This document shows, in pieces, positions 45,940-57,609 of a stretch of 64,000 bases of DNA; the stretch's first letter is position 1; every line of letters begins with the position of its first letter. The notes below the pieces were generated by a model. The model searched no databases, was not told the DNA's origin, and was given only the letters and a program-made list of their open reading frames with translations. Origin of the DNA: Adiantum capillus-veneris (Eukaryota > Streptophyta > Polypodiopsida > Polypodiales > Pteridaceae). The position numbers and the translations under genes were made by a program. The stretch covers positions 58,734,119-58,798,118 of the forward strand of contig CM043952.1 in assembly GCA_014529385.2 (NCBI GenBank). The letters run 5' to 3'.

Positions 45940-46988
45940 TTCAAGAAATTGTGGCATAGGTCAATCAACCTAAGAAATCGGTCCTTCTATGGCTTATCCT
46001 CCATAAAGCCCTTTGGATTGGGAAGAAAAGTTTAAATGCGGGGTTATCTTTCAAAATCTGCTTTCAATGCAGATCATTGGTAGAACCGATTTGTCACTTA
46101 GTTATAAATTGTCCCCAACTTGATGTCATTTTGTCCCCTATTAGATCTGTCCTTAAAAATCCTGTCTCTTGGAGACAACTTCTTCTAGGAAATTCCATAG
46201 GCATCTTGACCTGCTACTGGAACCCCATGAGGTCTGAGTTCTTGTGGAGCATTTGGAAATTGAGAAATAGCTATGTGTTTAATGAGGCTTACCATGCTCA
46301 AGATCTCTGAAGCTGAAGCTGAGAGAGAACGTGAGCCTGGCTGTCAGAACTCTGAAGCGACTTGTGCGTCGTCAATCGTGGTGGCAAATTTCTATTCAAT
46401 ACCCTGCGCATTGTGGAGAGCGTAGTCGATGTAGCTGTTTTTATTTATACTTTGTTAGATTTTGATCGTTAGCTTTTGACAGCACAGATTTTTTTTTGGC
46501 ACTGTAAATAGTGGCCACATGGGTGAATGGGAGGGGAGAGATCTGAAAATCTCCACTATGCTAACGAAGTAATGAAGTCAGCATCTACTATCTGAGAAAC
46601 AAGATTATCAAAGATGTGGAGAAAGCGCACATAGAAATGGATGATGAGGATCTTGAGCTTCCCATCAACAAGAGGAAACTTTTGGAAATAAAGAATATGC
46701 TGGCTGCTAACCAGGAAGCTTCTCAAGAGGCTTATGAGGTGGTCTCGAAAGTTGGAGACTTCATTGTAAAGATCTAGGGCAAAATCAGTGATTTAAATGG
46801 GGTGTAGCAACTATGTTGTATCTGTCTAGGCCGGCATTACAGTCAGGTCATGTTTTGTAAGGAGGGAGAATCTCCTTGGGTATGGACTTGGACATGAGAG
46901 TCATGTAAGATGTGATGTCAATATTGTAATTTTGTCTTCTCTCTTCTTATGTTAATACAAAGTTCACTGGTTTGCTAGAAAAAAAAAA
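45940..46988 (+). pseudogene. LINE 3' end with poly(A), second copy
   Basis: In one frame: VLLWLILHKALWIGKKSLNA near 45982, GLSFKICFQCRSLVEPICHL near 46038 (Cys-x2-Cys then His, the zinc-binding domain after LINE reverse transcriptases), VINCPQLDV, and LWSIWKLRNSYVFNE near 46246. Downstream, a Lys/Glu-rich stretch (46600-46770) precedes GTTAATACAA (46951-46960) and an A run at 46979-46988. The TTAATACAA plus A-tail ending is the same as in the copy at 26.9 kb, so both likely belong to one LINE lineage. The 5' portion, including the RT core, is missing. Confidence 0.75.
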
Positions 46989-49800
46989 GATGACAAACCC
47001 GCAAATGGTTATTGAAGCCGTGGTCTGCAGTGATAATGTGGGAGATGAGCGCACGCACTGCACGCCGACATGCATAATCCTCATAACCCTTGACCTGCCT
47101 AACAAGATGAATCTTGTACCATTTCACAAAACTAATTGCCCATTCACAGAGAGAACTCTGATGATTTTATATTGTCCATCAATTCAAAGTAGAGAAATTT
47201 TGATCAAATCAAAATAATATGGATCAATTGTGTTGAAGACACGTCGAAGCACATTTTGAAAATTAATTTATCTTTTTAAATATTTTAGAATCTCACATAG
47301 TACATTTAAAAAATTGTTTTTTCTTTTCAAATATTTAAATGCATGGAAAACTTAGGATCTAAGTGCTTTAGAATTTTTCCCATGATCATTAATCATGGTT
47401 GCTATTACTAATACCAGGCATAATAATGGTGGTCATTGCAGTGCATCATTTCACATTATACCGTTATGTGGAGAATCAAGGCCAAGATTTTTGATCGACC
47501 TAATTTGTATGCAAGAAGTTACACTTTGGCTTGCTTTAGCCAAAGTGTAATATTGAGCTCCATTAACCCATCTTGAGTGAGCTAGCAGTCGACGTGGCTA
47601 GCATGGTGGGATGTTAGAGTTTCACATTGGAGAGGAAGATTTGTACTGCAAGATGAATCTCGCATTTTTGTCCCAAACACCAACTTGTCAGAAACCAAAC
47701 ATGCTAGTAAGTGGGCAGCCTTTGGTTACAAAGATAAAATTAGTCTATATGAGGTTGCTGGGGCAGATATGGTCGTGCTTTAGCGTGCTAAGTACAATGC
47801 ATGCCCTAAAGGTGCAAAGACAAGCAATGGCCCCATTATGCAAGACCTTGCATAGAGATTCTTAAGTCAATCATCTATTGCCTTGGTTGTTAAAAATTTG
47901 GTATTCCTTAATGACAGGAATGGGTTTGCAAAGTCTAGGTAAAATATAAGGGAGAAAAGTGTGAAGAAGAAGAGGCCAATCTTTGTGGATGCATGTGTGA
48001 TATTGGAAGAGGATAGCATAGGCTTGAGTTTGTTACAATCACTGAACCCATTGATGGGATAGAGTATGCATCTGGATATGAGGATACTGAATACTAGCGT
48101 GAGGTAATTATTGCAAAGATGATATGAGCAATTAGAAGAATTGAACCAAGACGTAAGATGATATATTGTGGAATTCTACAAAATCAAATAAACACATATG
48201 AATGATTCGTTAATGAGGGCTCGCATGATATTAAGCATGGAGTTGTCATACCATGTTTTTGGGGTCGTAAAAAATACCCCACATCCGGGTCGAAGCCTAA
48301 GGGACTATTTTGGAGGGTTATGTTTGGTTTTGCAATGTAACATGCACATTGGAAGATTCATGAAATGGTGGTGGGACCACCCAAACCTGCACTAGGTGTT
48401 TAGGGGGAGCTGAGGGCACAAACCTACAAAAATATGAGGCAAAATAGCTCAAAGCTAATGTGTTTGCGCTTTGAATGGGGACATTAGAGTGTCATATAGA
48501 ATTTCTAATGCATTTTGGCTGAAATATAGAGATGGAAAAATTGTTAAGTGGTGATCAAAGCTAACAAAATAATTTAAGATGAGTTAATTTGGGCAGATGT
48601 ATGATAATAAAATTTATTAAAGATATTATTGTTGTGTGCTATGAGCCACATCTTTTCTATGTTAGCATAGAGCGATTAAGAGAAAAGGGAGTTACATACT
48701 TTGTGACTATGTTTGATTTGCCATGATGTACTTGTGAAGACTTTTGACATATGTGCCATGTAAGCATATCCACTATGTGTTTTTCCAAATTTTAGGTATG
48801 GATTCTCAAGCCCATGAATTCATGCACCAAGCGGACTTGACCAAGGGTGATCTCTTTCAAGCCTTGAGAGGAGTGCGATCAAATTTACAATAGTAGTTCA
48901 AGGGTCTCAGGTTTTCATAGTATTGCATTATACGATATTTTGTCGTCAAATATTATCGAGGTACGATGTGGCCTAAAGTGTTTATTTGAGTAAGCATAGG
49001 TTTTTGGGATGAAAAATGTTTACTTTGCTACACTATCATCTACAAATTAACTATTAAGGTCGTGTGTGTCATATGGAGCACTCAACAGATACAAATTGTC
49101 CTTTCTAAAGAATTTGAACAATAGGGTGTAGGAAATCAAAATCTTTCCTAAAAAATTTGACAATAGGAATAAATGCAAATACCTTCCCATTCCATCAAGG
49201 TTTTGTCTACAAAATGTTGGTGCTTTGTATCAGACGGGCCAAAAGATGAAGCCTCCTTTAGTGCCTCTTTTATTATTCAAATGTAATATAGCATTTGATT
49301 GTGTTACCAATGTTGTTTGTAAAGCATCATTGTCATTGAGACTCTCGATGCTTCTCCCACGTTTAAAAGTGTCATCAAAACAACCAAAGTGCATGCCGAC
49401 GTTATCATGGCATGTGTGCCAAAGTTTTCTGCAATTACGTGTGAGGATGGTCTTACCCGATATCGGGCACTATCCAATTCTTGTAGAATGTTTTGTCTTC
49501 TTTGTAAAATCACAAGTGATTATGATTTTATCCAATGCAAAATTGAATGCATAGGGTAAAGGAAAAATGCAAGGATATGTGTGTGCGAATAAATGATGTG
49601 AGGTTTTTACAATCTTAGGATTTTTTTTTTTTGCATACATTGCTTTGGTGTCTGAAAACCCTTGGTGGTTGTTGTGGGACATCTCCCTTTGATAAGGTTG
49701 AAAATTTTTGCAAGTCCTCATCATATCTTCCTCTTTATTGTTTGATGTGATTGGTTAATCAACCTTGGATGTGAGTAAGAGGGTGGACTGTTGAGAGAAA
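46989..49800. other. unassigned intergenic sequence
   Basis: AT-rich, with only short frames and no domain recognised. It contains one notable hairpin at 47519-47550. Confidence 0.45.
47519..47550. repeat. perfect 12 bp stem hairpin, 8 nt loop
   Basis: TTACACTTTGGC and its exact reverse complement flank TTGCTTTA. Confidence 0.9.
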
Positions 49801-49941
49801 TATGCCTTAAATATTAAATAGTGTGTGTGCATGTAGATGTATTACATGTGTGTGTATGTGCGTGCTTATGTATGTATGGAACATGGGAGAAAACTCATAT
49901 ATTTATATATATTTCACTTTAGTTGGCTATATGGGAACATG

Positions 49942-49970
<29 letters not shown>
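49942..49970. repeat. (CT)n microsatellite
   Basis: Pure CT tract of 29 bp followed by a CA-rich stretch. Confidence 0.96.
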
Positions 49971-49973
<3 letters not shown>

Positions 49974-50075
49974 CCCACATGCATACACATACACATACAC
50001 ACATTTGTTTGGCTCTATGGGGTCTTGAAGCAACCCTCCCTCCCTCATCCCCCTCAAGCCCCCCCCCCCACCTCT

Positions 50076-50078
<3 letters not shown>

Positions 50079-50153
<75 letters not shown>
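50079..50153. repeat. (TC)n microsatellite, about 75 bp
   Basis: Pure TC tract preceded by a C run. Confidence 0.98.
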
Positions 50154-50156
<3 letters not shown>

Positions 50157-50391
50157 TGTGTCTTTCTTTGAGTAAAAAATCTTGAGTTTGACTTGTCAAA
50201 TTGATCTCTAAGATCCCTTAGATTTTTTTCTACATTAGATTCTTCTAATGTGTATGTGTTGTTGGGGTATAAGGGGGCTCACATATTGTGAGTGAGTTTC
50301 AACCCTTTCAAACACAAGTCTCCTCTTCTCCTCTCTTCTCCATTGCTGCACACACTCACACATTCTCCTGCTCCCGGTCCCACACTTCAAC

Positions 50392-50403
50392 TAATATTAG
50401 AAC
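50392..50403 (+). other. decayed Met-tRNA primer-binding site
   Basis: TAATATTAGAAC stands exactly where copy 2 has TGGTATCAGAGC (two bases after the LTR). All four differences are G-to-A or C-to-T. Confidence 0.75.
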
Positions 50404-51599
50404 TCATGGCGAATGCAGAGAGCACGGCGACATTGTGGTGGAGATTGCAGTGAAACTATGAAATTTTCAGCACTATTTTCCAGCAGAATTTTGGTTGAGA
50501 AAAAGATAAATTTTCAGCTTGATTCTCGTCGTCTTCATCAAACAATTTGACCTATAAAAACAACCAATTCAAGTCCATTCTCGTTTTCATGACCGTTTTT
50601 TTTTAGATCTACAACTTTGAAAAGTTGCAAAAGGAAGTTTCTACTGCAAATTTTGAATGGTTTGAGAGATATGGAGTGACTGGTTGCAAGGTGTTCAAAA
50701 AGTTGAAGATTATGTATGTCAATTGTGGTGATTTGCTACATGTAAAGAGCTCGGATTGATCTTCTTTATTCTCTTGTTTTGTGCATTGATGTTTTCCTCT
50801 CAGTGAAGAGAGCGTGGGTTGAGATTTTGAACAAATTTATGCGCGCGCATATGATGAGAACACTTTGTGGATGTATGCATTCTTGTGGACTCTTAGGTTT
50901 CAAGAGAGGATTCATCACAAGTTATGTACATTGACTTGTGCAATTGAGCAGATTTCAAGAGTGGTGCACAGATTTGCAGAGAGCTTTGCAAATATTTCTG
51001 GCATGATTGTGAGTTGAATTTTTAGCTGATTCAGATGCTCATTTGTACATTTGGTGCATGCTTGGTGCTCGTTTATATTGCCATGTGGATGCACATGATG
51101 TGTGCTTTTTGGCGGATGATATGCTTTGCCTTCCTATGGCATATGTGGGATGATTTTTAGCTTGAGCATCAATTTGTGCCATATTTTGGTTGGTTTGCAT
51201 CCAAGTTTATGCTAGTATATGCCGCCCTTGTAGAGTGCGGTTAATGCACTTTGTGTTTCAGATTACAGGATAGTTTTCCAGGTTCAGAGAGTTGAGACTT
51301 TGGGGAAGCTCATGTATGATTGACTGCAAATTTTGTGAATGATTTTCTCATGGTTTTGAGCATGTTTATGACATGTATGTTTATAATGGTTAGATAGCCA
51401 AATACTATCAAAACTTTGTTGGATTTTTCTTGCAAGTTTATTTGTTTATGCGCACGGTTTGCAATCATGTTTTGATTGCATTTTGCACTTAGTGGTTGCT
51501 TTGCCATAGTGTTTTGGCATTTCATTGTGAGAGTGTTTGATAACCGCATTATGTCATTTGATATGTATGTGGTAATCTCTTTGAGAGGGAGAATGTTGA

Positions 51600-52130
51600 T
51601 GATAGATTCATTAATTACCACATAATGATCTCGGATTAGAGCGGACTTTTTTTGGCATCATCTAAGCTGTTTTTCTCACTTGTTTTGCTAAATTGATCGT
51701 CATATTTGCTGACACTTCTCATAGACAACTTATGCCAACTTATGTTGTATTTTGAGAGTACTTGGTGTATGTTAGCTAGGCTTTGGCTATTGTCAATTCA
51801 ATGATTTATGCTTGATCTTGTCACAGGTTATCGCCATGGATTTGGCATGTACATCATTGTCAATTCATCGGTTATCGCATAGTGATCTTGGATTAGAGAG
51901 GACTTTTTTTGGCATCATTTGAGCATTTTTTCTCATTTGTTTCATTACATTGATCGCCATATTTGCTGACACTTCTCTTAGACAGCTTATGCCGGCTTAT
52001 GTTGTATTTGGACAGTACTTGGTGTATGAGTTAGCTAGAATTTGGCTATTTTCGGTTTATCAATTTGTGCTTGATATTGTCACAGGCTATCACCATGGAT
52101 TTGGCATGTACATCACTGTCAGGGTTTATG
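51600..52130 (+). repeat. tandem duplication (offset 257 bp) in the leader of copia copy 3
   Basis: GATCTCGGATTAGAG.GGACT begins at 51627 and GATCTTGGATTAGAGAGGAC at 51884. Both are followed by TTTTTTTGGCATCAT, GACACTTCTC, GCTTATG-type and ATGGATTTGGCATGTACATC blocks. The second copy runs directly into the gag frame. Confidence 0.9.
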
Positions 52131-52134
52131 ATTT

Positions 52135-52631
52135 TCCGTACGAAGTTTGATGGTTCAAACTTTGAGCATTGGAAAGCAGCCATGCATAATGCATTGACTC
52201 AGTTGGGCCAAGTGTTGCCACTTTACGACATGGATGCTAGGCCAGATTCTATGACTGACAATGAGTGGGAGGACTTGGATGAGCTTACACGTTTGACGAT
52301 CATGTTACACCTTGGTGAGTCTGTCTATCGCATTGGTTTGGATGCATGCACACCTATAGATTTATGGAAAATATTGTGCAATGCTTTTGGCACAAATGAG
52401 TCTAGAGAGATGCCTACAGCCAAAGGACGACCTTGCAAACACATAGATATTGTGTGTTGGCATTGTGTTCATATAGGGCAAGCCGTGATCTACTCATTCA
52501 TGGATGTGCTTAGGCCAGAGGTTGATGCGTATGAGTTGGAGCTAGGCATTTCTATTGCCTCACAAGGTTCAAGACATACATATGCTCTTGGTGCGCATGC
52601 GACATGCGATGGACACGAGGATGGATTCTAG
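52135..52631 (+). pseudogene. copia gag fragment (copy 3)
   Basis: From about 52140 the frame reads TKFDGSNFEHWKAAMHNALT, then DLDELTRLTIMLHLGESVYR and PIDLWKILCNAFGTNES. These align with LDGTNFPLWKKQI, MDELALSTIMLTLAESVYF and AYQAWLKLSDLYEKQS of copy 2 gag. The N-terminus runs back into the duplicated leader, so the true start is uncertain. After FGTNES the similarity to copia is lost. Confidence 0.75.
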
Positions 52632-52685
52632 GGATCGAATTTTGGGTGTGAAGGTGATTGCCATGAGTGGAGTTCTGAGCCAAAT

Positions 52686-52990
52686 TTGACTCAGATGGTC
52701 ACATTGGCAAATATTGCCAAGATTACATCAGTATTTGGGAGTCTCATGTACGAGATACTAATCTCAAGATCCAAGATTGCATTTGAAATAGGTGCCTTTG
52801 CAATGGAAGCAGTTAGTTGTACAGTGAATGATGTTGGCCTTAAGCACATGGGCACCTTGTTGCGTATGGTGAGATACCTGTAGGATGTGTGCGGCTTTGG
52901 TGAATGTAGTCAATCGCTCTATACTTACTCTATGATTAGAGCTAGATGCACACAGATTGAGTGAGTCAGTGGGCATTGGTTGAGGTCATA
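52686..52990 (+). pseudogene. copia RT/RNase H junction fragment (copy 3)
   Basis: FGSLMYEILISRSKIAFEIG followed by HMGTLLRMVRYL corresponds to AGSLMYAMIATCPDIAFAVG and HWEAVKGILRYL in copy 2, the region just after the RT domain. RNase H itself is missing before the polypurine tract at about 53057. Confidence 0.7.
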
Positions 52991-53287
52991 CTTGTGATGG
53001 CCTTGTATAGGTTTTGTACAGTTTTCTTTTCTCTCTCACAGCCACATTGGCGTTTACGTGGGAGGTTGTTGGGGTGAAGCCCCATGTGGTTGGTTAGGTC
53101 AATCACCTGCCCGCTATACTTATTCATTATGTACATAATAGAATAAGGGGGCTCACATATTGAGTGAGTTTTAATATTTACAAACACAAATCTCCTCTTC
53201 TCCTCTCTTCTTCATTGTTGCATACACTCACACATGCTCCCGCTCGCGTACTTCATCTACATCTCTCTATTTCTTTGTCCCCCTCTC

Positions 53288-53299
<12 letters not shown>

Positions 53300-53367
<68 letters not shown>

Positions 53368-53458
53368 ACATATAGAGAAATGTATATGCACGTACATTAG
53401 AAATTATTCTCATGGGTGATAATTTCTAATGTACGTGCATATACATTTCTCTATATGT

Positions 53459-53526
<68 letters not shown>
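53300..53526. repeat. perfect 108 bp inverted repeat with 11 nt loop
   Basis: The left arm 53300-53407 is (CT)n-(CA)n-AAACACACACATATAGAG...TTAGAAATTAT. The right arm 53419-53526 is its exact reverse complement, mirrored about position 53413. Even the lengths of the CT and CA tracts, the AAA/TTT interruption (53360-53362 / 53464-53466) and the CT/CA junction (53326-53327 / 53499-53500) correspond. The loop is TCTCATGGGTG. Confidence 0.97.
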
Positions 53527-53530
<4 letters not shown>

Positions 53531-53747
53531 TTGAAGGTAGAAATTACTTTCTTCTTCTTCTCTTCTTCCTCCTATGTATCTATCTACGTGTGCGTGTAGT
53601 TGACCCATTGTTTCATACCAAGGAAATCCAGTTTATTATCTTTTAAGAAAAAATGAGGATATTTTAATGTGAGCAGTTATGAGAATCAACCTCTCTCTAA
53701 TTGATTTCTCTCTCCCCATATCTTCCTTTCATTGATTAGCATCTTTT

Positions 53748-53751
<4 letters not shown>

Positions 53752-53820
<69 letters not shown>
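53752..53820. repeat. (TC)n microsatellite
   Basis: Pure TC tract of about 69 bp. Confidence 0.98.
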
Positions 53821-53822
<2 letters not shown>

Positions 53823-53883
53823 CACACATACACATACACAAAACCTCTCTCTACTCTCTTCTTCTTGTTGATCAGTGCCCCTT

Positions 53884-53886
<3 letters not shown>

Positions 53887-53964
<78 letters not shown>
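53887..53964. repeat. compound (TC)n(AC)n microsatellite
   Basis: About 44 bp of TC passing directly into about 34 bp of AC, at the left border of duplication copy A. Confidence 0.98.
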
Positions 53965-53966
<2 letters not shown>

Positions 53967-54529
53967 ATCTAGCTGACAAGTTGTTGAATAACCATTGGCT
54001 GACAGCTTCCTCTTTTGGTGTGCTAACATAGAGCTGCTAATCTTTAAAAAGGTTTCACCGAGTATCTAGAGAAAACCACATGGAATTTCTCATAATACCA
54101 AATATGTACCAGATGTATACCAGAGCCACACACACACCCTTGATTATTAAATATAGATACTATTCGCTATTTCGGCCCCTCTCCAGTCAAGACTTTTGCC
54201 TCACTCTATGAGCTGACAGTGTCTATTTCTATAGTTACGCTAAGACGGTATTTTGGAAGTCCTTGTGGGATCCCATGCATTGGCTTGCCTAGGCTTGAAC
54301 CCAACAATGAGGTCACATCAAGCTTGTTACTATTTTGGCTCATCCCTAATTGGGATTCTAATCGACCATGTGCACATCCGGTTTTAACCTAAATAGGGAT
54401 TGTACAGGCAATAGATTTGAACTATAACTCTCTAAGTCAATTCACATAGGGTGGATGCTCATAATGGAGTCAATAAAGGTGGGTGCTTCATGATGAACCC
54501 TCTATTTTGGCGTACTGTACCTCTATATT

Positions 54530-55033
54530 GGCATACTATAGCCAAAACCCAAACATTAATTCCCCGTTTCCATTCATAAACTTCATGTTGCGGGTCTCGA
54601 GTATGTGCTTGGAATGGTAATTCTTACACGTTTTTGCTTTCCATTTCAAAGAGCGGTGAATAGTACCCACATCTAACAAACTGGTACATCTGAAAATCAG
54701 AGTTAATACCTTATCCTTTGCAAATATCCATCCAATGGGTGTAACTACACATGCTCCTTGTAATTGAAGTATATCTATCCAATTATAGCTATATGTTCTC
54801 GTGTCACATACAACACATTTATTAGCAACTGCACCAAACCAGTACGACTAGTAATCGAAGGCTTTTAAAACAAACCCACGCTCCTCTCTAGAAATGTTTA
54901 TCCCTCCATCTAGATCTACTGTGTATATGAGGGTTTCCTGCATTATACGGTTCATAAAGCTTTTGTGTATACAAATAAGTATGCCCAGATTCGGTGGTTG
55001 AAAAATGTACACTTTATTTCTCCACTTCCTCAT
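54530..55033 (-). pseudogene. unrecognised 165-codon frame in copy A, one nonsense codon
   Basis: It begins MRKWRNKVYIFQPPNLGILI on the minus strand and is homologous to the intact frame at 58862-59359 in copy B. A TAG at about 54850 (copy B has a Leu codon) interrupts it; beyond that the same frame continues to FMNGNGELMFGFWL. The two versions differ at roughly a dozen residues. I recognise no domain, although Cys pairs (NKCVVCD) are present. Confidence 0.4.
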
Positions 55034-55057
55034 GTTTGGTACCTAAAGATGCAACCA

Positions 55058-55063
55058 TATATA
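55058..55063 (+). promoter_or_regulatory. TATA-like box upstream of the CA tract, copy A
   Basis: TATATA in GCAACCATATATAGGCTC. The matching place in copy B is TATATATA at 59382-59389. A plus-strand coding-like region follows after a CA tract. Promoter use is inferred only. Confidence 0.35.
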
Positions 55064-55079
55064 GGCTCTCTTTAAAGCA

Positions 55080-55082
<3 letters not shown>

Positions 55083-55138
<56 letters not shown>
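55083..55138. repeat. (CA)n microsatellite in copy A
   Basis: Pure CA tract of about 56 bp. The equivalent tract in copy B (59408-59450) is shorter. Confidence 0.98.
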
Positions 55139-55139
<1 letters not shown>

Positions 55140-55151
55140 CTATTTAGAGCC

Positions 55152-55679
55152 TTGATATTGAATACTCAAGATCCACTCAGTCTGTGCTACCAAACTACAC
55201 ACTTACATAAACGTAGGGCGCTTCAACCTTTGATCATCCTCCTCTGGCTCACTCACGGATTTCTACATAAAAGTTTACACATTGCGGTTTACTCTGACAA
55301 AGATCATCGTGGGCCATGGCTTCCTTCATCATGGGCTACCTATCTCTATAGCACGGTGCCTCGTGCATCTTCTCTGTTTCCTCCTAATAGCATTCTCCTC
55401 CCTGGTTTTCTGATTTTCATATGGTACGCTCTTTACCTCCCTTGTTTCTTCTCCCTCGCTTTATGTTCTCCCATGTTTTTGCTCTCTTTCATCGTCAACA
55501 CCTACGACAGAGGTTTCCATCACAACTCAAGGCTTTCTTGTGTTTTTCTTCCCTTCTTTTCCATTTGCAGAAATCTTCTTCATGCTTTCACCTCTGAGCT
55601 AGTAGCTCAAATGGGCTCCGATAGCATAAGATCAAAGGCTTCATACAAGAGGTTGGAAACTCAATTGTCAGAGAAATAG
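55152..55679 (+). pseudogene. unrecognised plus-strand frame in copy A, possibly two exons
   Basis: An open frame reads SDKDHRGPWLPSSWATYLYS, a hydrophobic stretch (FLIFIWYALYLPCFFSLAL) and HAFTSELVAQMGSDSIRSKA up to a TAG at 55677. TTTCCATTTGCAG at about 55558-55570 looks like a splice acceptor, and GCACGGTGCC (about 55340) could be a donor, which would remove the hydrophobic part. Copy B has the homologous region with CAA at the stop position and 18 more codons. Function unknown. Confidence 0.3.
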
Positions 55680-56669
55680 TGGGTTGTGCACAACGAAAAC
55701 ATAACCCTATCTGTACGGAAGCAGATTTGCTGAGAGCCCGAGTGCGCGCGCGCACACACACACAACTTCAACTTCTTTTGCGCCAACAAGCAAGGAAAAG
55801 GAAAACATCCTTATGCAGGTAGGTGCATCGACACCTACTCAGTATGTTTAACATTAGAACTTGTTGTAGATTCTATTATGTCTTTTAAATAAATCTAAGG
55901 TTTTTTTTTGGAAAAATGGTCAAATGTTGGCAATGTTCATGCTCCGCTGATACTTAATAAAATTTGTTTTATACATAATAGCTTTGGAATGATACAATTG
56001 GCATCAGATTTACGAAACTCTCAGTGGAAACGCTTTAAAACTACTAAAAACTGACAGGCTGCTTGGTCTGGGTTGATGTCATGCATATGATTTTAAGACA
56101 AACATCCTTAGTGATTTTCACAAGACAACTTGGCATGGTTGTGTCCTGTGTGCTCGCGGGTCAAGCTGACAATTTAGAGGGTTTGTATTGATGGTTTTCC
56201 AAAGAGGTAATAGCATCACAATGATCTATCAAAAGAACAAATATTTGTACAAGATCACTCACTTAAGGGTCAAGAAGCATAGGTTGCTAACCATTGCTAA
56301 CAACCCCTCTTAGTGACCTAGAAAAAAACTATATATTGATACATCTTTTTGAAACATATTACTATGTAGCATGCATAAAACAGTCACAATTGTTGTAGCA
56401 TGGACCAGAGGTCTATCATTGAATAATAATTTGGAAATTTAGGATCGGTTTAGTAATGATAATCTGCTTTCTTTTTTTGAAGGATTGCTGGTCCCTTTTT
56501 GATGACCAATGACCAAATTGGTTGATCATTTGGAAGGCTACTCTTGGAAGCATAATGTCTCTTGTTTTTTTAGAATCTAACACATATTTTTTGGCGTAAG
56601 AGATGTTAATCATAATGATAAGTGCAGTGGCATGCTTGTTATGAGAAATTATAGGACTATGTTTTGAGT

Positions 56670-57430
56670 TTGGAAGTTATGGTTTTTTGTGGTTGTCGCC
56701 GATCCTTTTTACATTCATTGTGGCAGGAATATGACACATACTTAATCTTGGTTTAGTGGTGAGTTCATTAATAAGTGTTGATACAAATAACAAGAGAAAG
56801 GGATTATTGACACCTATCCTTTTATGTAATGCTAGAGCTTTGGGTATATTCACCTTGTAAATATAGTAATGGGAACTGCTTTTCAACATTTTTTTCCTTG
56901 TTTAAAAGATGCATAACTTTTGAAATTACTGTTAGTACTTTACTTTGAACGTAGTACAATGTTTTTGAATAAAACCTTAATCCTCACGTGAGGGTCTCGG
57001 ATGAGATGGCAGTGGACTGGACTTTTGAAAATTAGTGCAAAATACAAAGGAGATGCTGTCCGATTTTTTTTGGAATTAAAAGATGAAAACTTTATCATTA
57101 ATTAAGGACTCATTCTTTATACTTATATTGGATCTATGTTATGGTGTTAGTTTCTGGTGTAATTTTTGACACCAATAACAAGGGGAGTGAGTCGTTGACA
57201 CCTGTCTTCCCAAGTAATGCCAGTTCTAACAGGCTTGTGTTTCTTGGATGGTGACAGGTAAGAGATTCTTTCCTTGGGATTACAACAAAAACTGCAGCAG
57301 TAATGGAAGATCGTCCACTGTACCAACAAATGTACCAGTTGGATCCTTCTACATGTAGATGTAGTGGAAGCTCATCCCAAAGGATGGGCACATACGATAC
57401 AGATATTATATTGTAGTGATCAAAGATCAA
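56670..57430. other. AT-rich part of copy A with internal sub-repeat
   Basis: Two stretches about 410 bp apart (near 56770-56860 and 57160-57240) share GACACCAATAACAAG/GATACAAATAACAAG and GTTGACACCTGTC/ATTGACACCTATC with TAATGC, an older internal duplication. Both are also present in copy B. Short frames of 70 and 98 codons on the minus strand are not supported as genes. Confidence 0.5.
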
Positions 57431-57609
57431 ATTTTTGATCTAAATGATTGTATTATCCTTTAGATACATAATTTTTTATTGGTGTATATGAAATGATTTA
57501 TGACATCTTGTTTTAAATTATTGTTATTTAATATATTATCTAACTCAATTGTCTAAGTATGGTTCAATTATGAGGGGATTTTTCATACTTAAACACACAC
57601 ACACACACA

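Larger units (their letters stand above)
50260..53255 (+). mobile_element. eroded Ty1/copia element, copy 3 (relative of copies 1 and 2)
   Basis: The 5' LTR is 50260-50389 (130 bp, internally deleted after TGTTGGGGT) and the 3' LTR is 53067-53255 (189 bp, TGTTGGGGTGAAGCCC...GTACTTCA). Between them lie a long leader, a gag fragment and a short RT fragment; protease, integrase and most of RT are deleted. The two LTRs share the GGGGGCTCACATATTG and CACAAATCTCC/CACAAGTCTCC blocks. Both LTRs begin like those of copies 1 and 2 and end in a related CTTCA, marking an older member of the same lineage. No matching 5 bp target duplication was seen. Confidence 0.85.
53964..57609. repeat. large direct duplication, copy A
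   Basis: The segment starting CTTATCTAGCTGACAAGTTG matches 58290 onward for about 3.65 kb with an offset of 4326-4330 bp, ending in a CA tract after GATTTTTCATACTTAAA. Differences are scattered substitutions and few indels; by eye the copies are clearly above 90% identical. Microsatellites of CA bound both copies on both sides. Confidence 0.95.

Noticed and set aside
56677-56889. 70-codon minus-strand frame conserved between duplication copies (61007-61219)
   Set aside because: Conservation follows simply from the recent duplication, and there is no start context or domain.
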